This document shows, one piece after another, positions 23,279-34,265 of a DNA stretch of 64,000 nucleotides. The DNA comes from Hemileia vastatrix. Taxonomy: Eukaryota; Basidiomycota; Pucciniomycetes; Pucciniales; Zaghouaniaceae. The stretch spans positions 28,552,150 to 28,616,149 of the forward strand of contig JASXTE010000014.1 of assembly GCA_030280995.1 (NCBI GenBank). Direction: 5' to 3'. The position numbers and the translations under genes were made by a program. The notes under the pieces were generated by a model. That model was not told where the DNA came from. It saw nothing but the letters and a program-made list of their open reading frames with translations, and searched no databases. Each line of letters opens with the position of its first letter. Position 1 is the first letter of the stretch.

Positions 23279-23704
23279 GGGGGTATCAATGTTCAGGGAT
23301 CTGCAATTAGGGATCAGACATTATTAATTGCAGAAGATTCTTATCCACTAGCCCCGGGGCTAGTGGATAAGGAATCCACAATAATGCATTATCCCACCTC
23401 TTATAACCCCATTTCTATTCCTAATTCCTAATCCCAAACTCATCACATCCATGAGGCATATCCAGAGAGTAGTCGAAAATGTGGTTATGGCAGAAAGTTT
23501 TGCAACATGTGGTTATGACAGAAAGTTGTCCAAGATGTGGTTATGAAAAATTTAGTAGAAAAATTTCAGATAAGAGGTGAACATTGACACATAAAGTGTC
23601 TAATAACCCAATTATTAGCAAAAATAATTGTGGAAGATAATTAGGGTATAAGGATTTTTATCTGCAATTAATTTAATTGTGGATCCCTGAACATTGATAC
23701 CCCC
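23279..23704. mobile_element. 426-bp Harbinger-like MITE
   Basis: Starts GGGGGTATCAATGTTCAGGG and ends CCCTGAACATTGATACCCCC, flanked by TATTA and TATTG; the left LTR has one TATTG at this site. Contains a perfect 30-bp palindrome at 23341-23370 (TTATCCACTAGCCCC and its complement). Confidence 0.88.
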
Positions 23705-24607
23705 TATTGGGAGCTTTATTGACTCATAATTGTGTCATAAAAGTATTAAACAATTTAAAAAATTTTATTAAATAAATTCTGAATGTTTTATTCTAAAAAT
23801 TAGTAATTTTATTAAAATAAATACTTGTTTTGACTTAAAATAATTATTACACTAATAAAAATAGTTAAAATAATTAATTACTCATGTTTTATACTAAATT
23901 AATTAGTTTCACTATTTTTATGTGTTAAAATAAGTTTATTTTTCATGTTTCACTTAAATTGGTTATAAATTAAAAGGTTATAAGACATGTTTTAAATTAA
24001 ATTAGTTTTTTTATGTGTCTAAAACTTATTTAATTACTCACTAATTTTTAGGTAACTGTTTGGGTTTAAATTGGTGGATATTTGGGCTCTAACTCATGTG
24101 TCTTAGTTAATTGTGTCATATTTTCCCCTTAAATTTACTCAAACATTAGTTATTTGTTATTATGGTTTCATTACACTTTGTATATACTTTATTGTGGCGC
24201 TTCAGAGGGCCCCTTGCCTATATAAATTCTTTGGGTAACCCCCTGTAGCCTCACCACTTATTACCTACTTTATTTTTTCATTATCATTAATATTATTATT
24301 AATATAAAATGTTATATTTACATTAGTTTTACTTATGGCCCTTTTTTGCCTCTGAAATATAGTATAAAATATATATATAAAGGTTTCTTTAAGATTATTT
24401 AATATTAGTATTTGTTACTTAAGCAGAGAGAATAAAAGACTTACTATATATCCTCCACTAAATATCTCATTATAAGTTTTTTTAACTCCCCAGACCAAGT
24501 TTTGTCTAATCATTGTTGTTACTGTTTTTTTACTTTCCTCTTTTCCTTCTTTTTCTTTTTCTTCTTCTTCTTCTCTTTTCCTCCTTCTTCTAGATGACCA
24601 GCTGACA

Positions 24608-24904
24608 AAATCCCACTTAAAACCCCATATAGACCTGAAAGAAGTGCATTTGCTCTATTAAGTTAAATAGTAAAGAGCTTGCATTATTAAAACTTAAAGT
24701 TCTGAAAATTAAAATATATGAAATCTGTAAGTTTAAAAGATGAATCATCTTCCCCAACAGCAAGGGGCTATTTAGATTACTCATTATCTTTCTTTTCTCC
24801 AGATTTTTCACCTTTTTTTTCTTCCACTATTTTTTTGCTTTGCTCTTAAAATGTGTGACTTTTTAATTTTGGTGCTTCTTTTTTTTCTTTTTTTTCATAG
24901 CTTC
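24608..24904. other. Resumed Harbinger-like interior, no gene
   Basis: Starts with the interrupted minisatellite unit, then AT-rich sequence. No supported gene. Confidence 0.5.
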
Positions 24905-25530
24905 TTAGCCAGGTTTTTCCTGGCTGGGGGAGATTAGAAGTTGCTTCTTGGTGCAGAAACCTTGGTTGTAAAGTTGAGTTGTTTGTGCACTTTTTTTATC
25001 TTTTTTTATTTTTATTTATTTATTTATATTTTTCTTTACTTCTCTCTAAGCCAGTCTCTTCCTGGCTAGGAGAGAACCAAAGTTTCTTCTCAGTGCAGAA
25101 AACTTGGTTGTTAAAGCTGAGTTGTTTGTGCAATTTTTTTTTCTTTTTTTACTTCATTTGTGTGTGTTTTTTATTTATATTTTTTTACTTATTTCCCAGA
25201 CAGGCTCTTTCTGACTGGAAGAGAGCCAAAGTTGCTGCTTGTTGCAGTGACCTTGGTTTTTAAATTTGAGTTGTTTGCTTTTTCTTTTTCTTTTTTTTCT
25301 TTTTTTTTCACTTCACTCCCAGCCAGGAAGAACCTGGCTGGGAGAGAACCAAAGTTTCTACTTGGTGCAGAAACCTCTGTTGTTAAAGGTAAGTTGTTTG
25401 CACACTTCTTTTGTCTTTTTTTTTACCTTGTTTGTGTGCTTTTTATTTATTTATTTTTTACTTCTCTCCCAGCCAGGCTCTTCCTGTCTGGGAGAGAACC
25501 AAAGTTGTTTCTTGTTCCAGCAACCTTGGT
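24905..25530. repeat. Five tandem 122-150 bp units, each with a hairpin
   Basis: Units begin near 24907, 25050, 25199, 25321 and 25471. Each has an inverted repeat such as CTCCCAGCCAGG paired with CCTGGCTGGGAG, then GAGAACCAAAGTT, a GGTGCAGAAACCTTGG block and a T-rich tract of variable length. The overlapping open frames here (24979-25673) come from the T-rich tracts and the repeat. Confidence 0.85.
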
Positions 25531-27611
25531 TTTTAAAGTTTAGTGTTTTTTTATTTATTTTACAGACAGATTCAAAATGGTTGGTGCAGTTCTGTAAAAA
25601 GAACCTAAACATTTATACAGAATTCTTGACATTTGAAAGAGAAACTGGCAATTTTTTGTTTATGGGAGGCTAAGTTTGCTCTCAAAGGAGAAATTGGAAA
25701 ATGTTATAGTAATTGGTGATGATGTTTCAGAATTAAAAATTAGGGGTGTAGGCCAAGTTAAAGAAGAGTTTGAAGACTCATTCATTTAAGTTGGTTATAT
25801 CCTTGTTGATTTTTATTGAGAAGGAAGTCTTGAAGTTTTTGTGTAACAATGATAACAACCTCTATTCTAAATGTGCTGGTAACTACCCTGAGTGGGTCTG
25901 TCTTTACTATGAGGACATGGATGAAGTTTTTGGTAAATAAGTAAATATAGATCCTTTGCACATAGGAGATATCCAAGTTGAGTATTTGGAAGAAAAAGAC
26001 TCTTAAAGCTCACACAAAATGCAACATAAATTTGGGGAGACAAATTCTTGAGAAAAGTGGTATGGCTAAGTTTTGAGAATTTCTTTCACATTCTTTCACA
26101 TTTGTCAAGTATTTTTTAGCTGCACTGAAAAATTGTCTGCCGCTGTGGCAGTTAAAAGTTTAGTATGGTGCTTAATTTTATTAATAAATGGATTTTTGGG
26201 GAATGATTGTTTAGATTGGAAATGCCAATCTAATTTTAAAATGGTTATATTAAATAAAATAAGTGTTAAAAGTGGTTAAAAAGGGTTAATTTTATGGGTC
26301 AAGATTTAACAAATAATTACCAGACAGGAGATTCAAGTATATGTTTAAAAGTGAATGGGAAAAAAATTCAGGAGTCTTAAGAACCTTTACAAATTTTTCT
26401 GTAATTTTTGCTATTTTTCTACTATTTTTAATAATTTAATAAATATATTTGATTATTTACAATTTTTCATAATTTGCTTAACTTTGATCATATTTATTAG
26501 GTAAATAGGGCTTTAAAGGTCAGGAAAATTAGAGCGGAATATGTAGAAGAAGTAGATCTACCATCTGTAATTTTTCTAGATTTTTTGTTGATATTTTAAA
26601 GGTTCTAATTGAGTCCGGAAGTCCATACAAGCTCTGGACAAGCTCTGGAATGCTCTGGTTAGGGAAAGTATGGAAAATGACATACTATGCATATAAAGCC
26701 TGTTGAGTCAAAATTAGATATGATCATATAGCCATCTAACAACTTCTATTATACAAAAACCAACCACAACAACACATATTATAACAATCATTTATTATTA
26801 TCATAACAAATTTTAAAATTTTAATACCCTTATAAATATAACACTTTTAAGTAACAATATATAAAATTCACTCATCATCATTAATATTAACTTATAAGGT
26901 ACCATTCAAAGGTCTAAACAATAGGGAATAGATTTTAAAAACTAAATCTTATAAATATAAAAGCTTCATAAAAAGATATTTTTCAATCATTTATATAACT
27001 TTTCTAAATACAGCTTCACTCTTGTGTTTTTATTACCCTCATTATAAAGAACACTGATTCTAAATCTCAGCACTTTTAATAACAAATAGTTCATTGGTAA
27101 TTTTATATTAAGTAGAGGTTATAGCTTAGTAAATTGTGAACTCTTTATTTACTTAAATGGATAGGGTTTTCTTAGGTTTATCCAACTCCCTTGGATTCTG
27201 CTTACAGCAAGGCGACTGTAAGAGTCTTTCTACACAGCTTGATTAACTAGGGGGGAAACATTGAGTTTAGGGTTGACGAATTCAACATCAGACATGGTAA
27301 CAGTAGGGTACAAAAAGGCTTGTAAATGAGGTCTAGTAATAATTCAAAATATATATATATATTGTAATGATAACTTATACTTCCTTCTATGAGGTGTTGG
27401 CAGAATATTCTGAAAGATCATTAAATTGTGCTACATGCTTGTTGAGATGTGAAATGTACTGTAAATCTTTGTCAGATGAAGAGTAAAAAAGTATGTACAC
27501 ATCAATTTGCAGTCTAACCAGCAACACAGACTAAGGATTATACTAGTTAACTTTCATGTGCAAAAAATTATAAACAAGTGAAATGGGAAATAAAACAAAA
27601 AAAACTAGTAA
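25531..27611. other. AT-rich interior, no gene recognised
   Basis: Nothing in this 2-kb stretch gives a supported gene. By position it is the middle of the Harbinger-like element, or an older insertion in it. Confidence 0.4.
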
Positions 27612-29039
27612 TCAATTAAATATTTTCATTAAGAGTTCATTTTCCTCAATAGATTTATTGGCTTTAACACATTCTCTCAAGAAATCTTTCTTTTTTGAAC
27701 CATCTTCAAGTTGATACTTGAGTTTCATTTGATCCAATAGGAAATTGTACTCAAGAGCCTTCTCCTCTTTCTTTATCTCGAATTTCTTCTCCTCCAAGTC
27801 ATGTGCCCTCTCATCCCTCTTTAAAAAAAGCTCAAATTTCTTCTTCTCCAAGTCTTGTACCCTCCCATCCCTCTGTAAATAAAGCACATATTTCTTCTCC
27901 TCCAATTCATGTGCTCTCTCATCCCTCTTTAAAGAAAGCTTGAATTTCTTCTCCTCCAAGTCTTGTGCCCTATCATCCCTTTGTAAAGAGAGCTTGTGTT
28001 GTTTCTTTTAAAAGTTGAGAGTATCTCTTGCAACTTTAACTTTACTTAGAGTGAAAAGGAATATTAACAAAAGAAAAGAAAAGCTCACTTAATTATTAAG
28101 AGGTATGCTATCACTTGCCAGATTCATGTTTCTCCAGAAAATCATCAATGGAAGAAAAAGGGGTTTGGGAAAAATTATCTCTGTTTTGTTTTCTTTGACT
28201 GTTGAAATTCAGAGTAGTTGATGGTCTTTTCTTTTTTTTGGAGGTAACATTTTCCTCTTCATCATCAATGCTAGCTTCAGACTCACTTGATTGAGGCTCC
28301 TGGGTTTGTTCATTAGACTTTATAGAAATAAGAAAAAGAGATGTAAATAATAAAATAAAACAACTGGACATGAAATAAAATCTCACTTGAGTGAGATCAG
28401 GTTGATTTATATCACCATAAGAATTTATTGAAAAGATATCTTGATTTGTGGAAGTCAAATGAGGGGAGGCTTGAGTAGAAGGGGAAGGGAAAAGATTTCT
28501 TTCAACATCATGTTTGGAGATATCATCTTCTCCATCCAACATTTTTGCAGGATTAACATTGGCTCACTCTCCAAATATGGAATCCATCTCTTTATAGTAA
28601 GGCCATAAAGAATTAAGCTTATCATTTATAGATTTAATGCCCTTACTGATATCAATGTCAGTAATACCAAAGCCAGTAAAAGATGAAAGAGTCTTAGCCT
28701 TCTTGTATTTGGCTCAATAGTGCTTGAAGTGTTCAGATATTTGTTTTGGAAAAAGACCAATCCTTACCTTTGTCTTATTTCTTAATTCATTGGCCATTAG
28801 AAGATAGCCATTGACTTTTGATGCAGGGGGGGGTGTCTTACTTTAGTTGCATTCTCAGTACCAAAATAAGAATCATACTTAGTTTGAGTTTTTAGCCAGT
28901 TGATAAGTATAAGATGATCATCTTTTTTTAGTTGAATAGTCTTTGATTTCTTAGCTGAGTGGGGGAAAGAGGGAGTAATGGGATTTGAAGATAAACAGGG
29001 GGGAGGCTGCCTTTGAGAAGATCTATGAGGACAAGGCAT
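27612..29039 (-). pseudogene. Myb/SANT-like accessory protein of the Harbinger-like element
   Basis: Probable start ATG at 29039 (MPCPHRSSQRQ). First block: KKDDHLILINWLKTQTKYDS. A one-base loss near 28815 shifts the frame; it continues VNGYLLMANELRNK, then LFPKQISEHFKHY, a stop, AKYKKAKTLSSFTGFGITD and LNSLWPYYKEMDSIFGE, a trihelix/Myb-like DNA-binding layout common in basidiomycete transposon proteins. A second stop precedes NVNPAKMLDGEDDI. An intron of about 68 bp (GTGAGA donor near 28387) and probably another (about 28105-28010) follow. The C-terminal part is coiled coil built of four 18-residue repeats of the LKRDERAHELEEKKF type (27780-28000), ending at 27612. In Harbinger elements the Myb-like partner helps the transposase bind the ends. 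Only three lesions are seen, so inactivation may be fairly recent. Confidence 0.65.
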
Positions 29040-29117
29040 GTTGAGATATTTGAAGATGAAAAGGAGAAGAAACAAATAGATGAGATGGGGAGGGGTTCTG
29101 AATGGATAGAATGAATA

Positions 29118-29347
29118 GACAGGATGTGGTTATGAAAGAAAGTAGTGCAAGATGTGGTTATGACAGAATTTGTCCAAGATGTGGTTATAAAAAATTGAGG
29201 ATAAAAATGTCAGATAGAGTTGAACATTGACACATAAAAGGTCTAATAACCCAAATATTTTCAAAATTAATTGCAGAAAATAATTGTGGTATAAGGATTT
29301 TTATCCGCAATTAACTTAATTGCGGATCGGCTAACATTGATACCCCC
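29118..29347 (-). repeat. Right terminal region of the Harbinger-like element
   Basis: Contains repeated ATGTGGTTATGA blocks, then TTATCCGCAATTAACTTAA and the terminal repeat ending at 29347. The right halves of the MITEs at 20989 and 23279 are copies of this stretch. Confidence 0.75.
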
Positions 29348-29352
29348 TAATA

Positions 29353-29515
29353 GTGGATCCCACACAAAAAGCAAATATCTGATAAAACTCAAACTTTGAT
29401 GCGTTGCACATCAAATAACCCATTTATTGTCAAAAAAATGACGGAAAATAATTGGGGTACCTCATTTTTTATCCGCCATTAATTTAATGGCGGATTTGAG
29501 TACTTTGATACCCCC
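29353..29515. repeat. Right-end fragment of a related element
   Basis: Ends TTTGAGTACTTTGATACCCCC followed by TATTG. The terminal repeat is of the TCAAAG type, like the 198-bp element at 13783. The left end is missing. Confidence 0.65.
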
Positions 29516-29966
29516 TATTGTACACTTTTAGAGACCAATGAGCGCAGGGCACTGATACATTATATTTGTAAAAGTATGTCTGCTGGTGTGACAAACTTCA
29601 ATCTTCTTCAGCGCTGTTACAAGCAGGATTGATGAAAAAACTACCGCAGATTTGAACAATGCGTTCAATGTGTGTTCTGTTTTAAGAAAGGCATCGATTT
29701 CCTAATCCACGGATAACCGGGTTAAAGTGTTACCACCACTATTCTGCAGGTTTAGGTGCAGCTACGCTCGCACTTGACTAAAATGCATGGAGCAAATATT
29801 CGTGTTGGTCAGTGTGTGTCTTGTTAAGCAAAAGGGGATGCCAATATTTTGAGACTGTTTTGGGAGTATCAGTGTTTATCGCGAACCATGAGAACACCAT
29901 TTCTCCAATCAGTAATATCGATTATATGAATCCCATTCATCAAAAAAAAAAAAAAAAAAATGCGGG

Positions 29967-30139
29967 CACCTGATAGCAGTTGCCAATCCTTATCTTTGAT
30001 TAAACTCAGCTTTAGCTCAGCCGTAAAACTTCTGCGAAATCCGCGCATTGAGCACTGAGCTCAACAGGTTGCATAGCATCAAATTTGAGTTTGTCAAACA
30101 TCACAAATGAATTTAGAGATTGGCAACTGATAGCAGGTG
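29967..30139. repeat. 173-bp inverted-repeat element
   Basis: Begins CACCTGATAGCAGTTGCCAA and ends with its inverted partner (22 bp, two mismatches). No clear target duplication. Confidence 0.6.
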
Positions 30140-30608
30140 ACTGGTTTTTTGTGATGATTGATTGGAAGTTTTCTATAGCTGATAGTCTGTGAAAATTTGT
30201 GATGATCTCTTAGCCCTTTTGTCCAAAAATAATGACATTTCGACAGCTGTCAAGCAGAGACAGAGACAAATGTAGGTGCTCCAACATCATTCCTGCCTCT
30301 TCCTCTCTCAGTTTCCCAAATATGAGGTGCTTTTTTTTGCTGTAAGAGCTACTTGGGGCTTGGCACAAATATAATAAATATATATAAGAAATGAGTATAA
30401 TAGGCAGCATTTTTTTTCCGGTTGCACTTTGACCGATTTTGGTAACCAATCTTCTATCATCATATCCAAGCATATTACAACTAAACCCAAAAAGTTTGCC
30501 GTTATCTTGCCCCCATCCCCCGCCATAATCATGAGTTTTTATTATTTTTCAATTTCATTAAATCTCACCTAAACAAGGATATGAGGGAGAAGAAGACTGG
30601 AGGCTAAG

Positions 30609-30804
30609 TACAGCTGTTCTTTGAAAGGTTGTCTTCAAAACGGAAAAATGTTTGCATGTTTTAGACAGAAACATTGACCTTTGACAGCAAAATTAGCCTT
30701 CTTGAGCCAAAAATATGCTAAGTTTGCTGTCATATGTTAATCTTTACGTCAAAATTTTTTGAAAATTTTGCATTATGACGACAACCTTTCCATGAACAGC
30801 TGTA
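30609..30804. mobile_element. 196-bp TA-flanked MITE-like element
   Basis: Ends are TACAGCTGTTC and, inverted, the same, with GAAAGGTTGTC just inside both. The outermost TA may be the target duplication, as in Tc1/mariner-type MITEs. Confidence 0.6.
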
Positions 30805-31300
30805 TTTACACGTTTCTTTGGGCAATGTAGAGAATTTTTGGCGGGAACCCAACTGCCAGCTTTTTGGATTTAGCAGTAACTTTGACTTGTTTTTTCCCAC
30901 AAGGAGTGCAGGCAAACAGGTCGACAGGCATTACCTGGGTGATGAAAACAGTTTCAAAGAAATGAAAAGCACCATAATAGCAATCATATTCGCGCTGATC
31001 TTGCGGGAAAAATGACAGAATTAAATGGAACTAATAGAGAGATTATAATAGATTTCTCTGAAACTTACCTCTCATTCAAAGCATACAAGGACATTGTATA
31101 TGCATTTACGTAAACGCATATACTAACATGAAGCGGCTGATGGGTTCAAAAAATAAGTGAGCACAGGACACATCGAAACACAGTAACGTTTGAAACTAAT
31201 TACACGATCGGTAATAGTAATATTTTCGAGACTCAACCAGGAAAAACGATAAGGATAGCATTCTTTGTGAGAATGTTACTGAAGAAAATAAAATATAATA

Positions 31301-31425
31301 TACAGCTATTTGGGAAAAGCTTGCTGTGTTTTTGCCTTCCACTCCCCGCCAAAAACATGAGTTCAAGCCACTTATGGCGGGGGATGAGGGGCGAAAAAAG
31401 AGCTAGGTTTTCCCAAACAGCTGTA
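31301..31425. mobile_element. 125-bp TA-flanked MITE-like element
   Basis: Starts TACAGCTATTTGGGAAAAGC and ends TTTTCCCAAACAGCTGTA. It shares the TACAGCT terminus with the element at 30609 but has a different interior, with an internal inverted GGCGGGG/CCCCGCC pair. Confidence 0.6.
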
Positions 31426-33900
31426 ATTACAAGGGGAATCCAAGAACTTTTTGCATAAAATCTACAAAATATAAATCAACCTGACATTAACATTCAAAAC
31501 TCAAATACGTGCAAGAGCCATCCAGAATGCATTAGCATGTATGGAGATAAAACTTCTATCTCTTTATATCTATATAGATCTTGAGGATAAAAAGGTATTT
31601 GAAATTCGTTAAATCAGTCGTATATGCAGTTATTTTAGCTACATCTGTTTGGTTAAGTAGTGAGCTTTCTCTTCTTTTAGAAAACACAGTGGGAGATTTC
31701 ATCGAAAACAAGGTCAAAGCATCATAACTGATATATCAAATCACAGACTTTTTCATCTAATTCGGTACTTATATCAGTTAAAGTTTTCTAACTCACCAGT
31801 TTCTTCATCCTTGTTAACTTGAAGTATGTTAATGAATAACTTTATCCTTCCATTCAGGTTAATCCAATTGCACTGTCAATTTTGTGTGTTACTAGACAAC
31901 GAGCTGAATTGAGTTGTCCAGGTTTATAACCAAAAAGATTTAGTAACTAGTTGCAGCATCAGCAAAAACTATCAAGTTGCAATTGGGATGAATCCGATAA
32001 ATGGGGAGTCTAAAGCTGGAAACAAAACACGGAGAACAATAAAAAATAAAAAATAAACGTGGCGAGGGATGATTAGTAAATTATCGAGTGCGGTAAGGCA
32101 AGGGGCAAAGGGGAAAATAAAATAAAACACCAATGTTAGTATCAAGTTTGAGTTGATTACATGATAGTATATTTGAGATATTATATGGTGATTCAAAAAC
32201 ATTAATTCAATTTGCATAATAAATTTGGATTGGGATGGTCATTTTTGATGTTTTTTGTAGGGTTGTTCTGTATTGAATTTCATTGATTACATGGCCATAT
32301 GATTTAGAACAAACTGATAGTAAAAAAAAAGGATGGTTAAGGTCAGACATGATGTTCGGTTTGATATATGTATTTGTTGTGATTTTTACTTAAATATGAA
32401 AGTCAAAACGATAAATTTATTACCCCTTAAGTGTGTTTAATAGATGTTTCTTTCAAAGAAGAGGTAAAATCCAGCTATCTAGTGAGAGTGTGTTGGCTAT
32501 ATCAGCCACTAGATAAACTCCCATACATAATAATTGTTCAGATACTACCCAGCCCTTTATAGCTTGTATGCCAACTTTACTTTTAAGTCAGAGATGATGC
32601 AATACATCTAGTTTTTCACACATGAGGGAGCATATAGGATGAGCGTGAGCAACAATTCAGTGATTATTCATTTTGAATGATACCAAACGTCTTATCAATG
32701 ATGCTTTTTGTGATGGTGTCATTTCCGAAGCTGTGGCTCAAACGTGATACAGGAAGAAGGATTGTTTCAGGGGTGATGTAAAGAAAAAGCACCATGGAGT
32801 CTGATACAATGACACAATTTAATGTCATATTATGAGATTTACAAGAAGATATTTGTATACAGTGGGTTTAGATTGGATTTAGTAAGAGAAAGCTGTCACA
32901 GTCAATTGAGAGGCGTCAGGGATTAAAGGGATGGACAGTGTAGATGCAGATTGCTAGGAGAGGCAAAATAGGCTGAATCTAGACATAAGGATCAACATGT
33001 CAAAAGAAATGAACATAAGTAGACCAAAGCATCCCTTATCTCTTAAATCTTATGTATTTTTATGTGTCTGTATGACTAACCATTAATTAAAATATGGTAT
33101 CTCCCAGACTTAGCATTGATATAAATTAAAGTCCTTTCCCAGGCACAGCTGGGTCTGCCTTTGTTTCCCTTGAAGTTAATCAACACAGTTTTAATTTGGC
33201 CTTTCAAACCCCTAGCTCTTTTACATTTGTCAGCTCAGTCAACTTGAGAGGTTTCTTCCCTTTTATCTCTCTTTCCTTCTTCCTGGTCATCATCAATATC
33301 ATAACTTATTTTTCATTCTCCCCAATATCATTGATATTAACACCCTTCCTGCTTTAGCAAGTCTACTTTCACCCCATCTAGTCCTCATCCATCTCCACCC
33401 TTGGCAATCAATTGCAATCCATCCAATTATCATTCTTTTCTTTTTCTTATCCTGGTTTGTCTCTTATTTCTTTTATCTCTTCTTTTGTCATACCATGCTG
33501 TGGGCTATTCCCTTCATTAAATGCAGATAATTCTTATATTCTTTGTCCTCCCGTCTGTATCGGGCTTAAAATTCAAATCCAGTACAAGCGCAAGCGCACA
33601 CACCACTACAGTAGCAGTGACAGTTGAAAGTGTGATTCTATTGCCCCATTTTAGCTGTTAAACAACACTGCAATCCACTAGCAATTATGTTTGTTTTTTG
33701 CATCTAGGTTGTTTGTTTTTTCTTTGGGGAAGATCATGGAGGCTTTTTTGCTTTGTTCTTTTACTAAAAGCACTTTCCTCACTTGATCCTCTTTTTTGTG
33801 TATTTTTTTTGTTGCATGTGATTTAATGATGCTTTCCTACTTTTACAGCCTCTCACTTTACCTCCTCCTTCAGGCCACTTTTCATTTAGCAGAGATATTC

Positions 33901-34265
33901 TCATCTATTTTCTTATTGTCTTCATTTGTGCCATCCAAAACGCAAGTGGGATAGGCAATAACCACTGGAACAAAACTAAGAACAAAAGGAAGTGTTCAAG
34001 CTTTTCATCCACTGCCTCATCGCCAGCATCACTCTCTTTCTTCCCGTCCCCGACGTCCTTTAACTATCACCTTTTTTGTCCCCGACTTTCAACTATTTCT
34101 TCTTAAGGTGAGTCTCCGCTCTCTGCCGCTTGTCACTGAGTTCGTTTGAGATCCGTCTTGGAGGATGCTGCATGGCTAGACTGAGAAGAAATGATGGAAG
34201 CGTGGGTCCTGATGACTGATGTGACTCCCATTTACACCCCTTCTTTGTTTGCTTTGGCAGACACA
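33901..34265 (+). promoter_or_regulatory. Presumed promoter and 5' UTR of the DUF262 gene
   Basis: Pyrimidine-rich tracts precede a good donor (AAG then GTGAGT near 34109) and an acceptor TTTGGCAG at 34260, which could form a 5' UTR intron ending five bases before the chosen ATG. No TATA element is convincing. Confidence 0.4.

Larger units (their letters stand above)
13440..24607 (+). mobile_element. Ty3/Gypsy chromovirus-like LTR retrotransposon (decayed)
   Basis: Both LTRs start TGTCAGCCAGGCT and end near GACCAGCYSACA. AAATC flanks the element on both sides (13435-13439 and 24608-24612). A purine tract (AGAGTGAGGGAG) lies directly before the right LTR. Inside are gag, RNase H, integrase and chromodomain remnants with many stops. 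The right LTR is inflated by three later Harbinger-type insertions; without them the two LTRs are about 1.26 and 1.29 kb. Confidence 0.88.
20695..24607 (+). repeat. Right LTR of the chromovirus, enlarged by insertions
   Basis: Starts TGTCAGCCAGGCTG and ends GACCAGCTGACA. It contains three insertions absent from the left LTR (20989-21377, 21445-23236, 23279-23704); subtracting them gives nearly the length of the left LTR. Confidence 0.85.
590..29347 (+). mobile_element. PIF/Harbinger-like DNA transposon with nested insertions (outermost layer)
   Basis: The left end begins GGGGATATTAATGTTCAGG at 590 and the right end finishes CTAACATTGATACCCCC at 29347; they are inverted relatives of each other. 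TAATA lies directly outside both ends (585-589 and 29348-29352), matching the TATTA/TAATA duplications of shorter family members. A DDE_4-type transposase pseudogene reads inward from the left and a Myb/SANT-like pseudogene reads inward from the right, the two-gene layout known for Harbinger elements. After removing the CACTA insertion (1451-11151) and the LTR element (13440-24607) about 7.9 kb remains, including a TET/JBP-like pseudogene. A five-base duplication is unusual, since classical PIF/Harbinger elements make three-base TWA duplications, so the superfamily name is an inference. Both genes are broken. Confidence 0.65.
29516..33900. other. Low-repeat intergenic region
   Basis: Less AT-rich than the flanking repeats and without tandem arrays. 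A run of 19 A lies at 29942-29960. Three small inverted-repeat elements are listed separately. Short open frames (30210-30532, 30730-30915, 31267-31458, 33412-33627) show no recognisable domain and I do not call them genes. Confidence 0.55.

Noticed and set aside
24979..25673. Hydrophobic overlapping frames resembling secreted or membrane proteins
   Set aside because: They arise from T-rich tracts of the hairpin tandem repeat and change frame between units.
27249..27290. Left end of another transposon (CTAGGGGGGAAACATTGAG)
   Set aside because: Resembles the Harbinger-like end only loosely and has no inverted partner or duplication.
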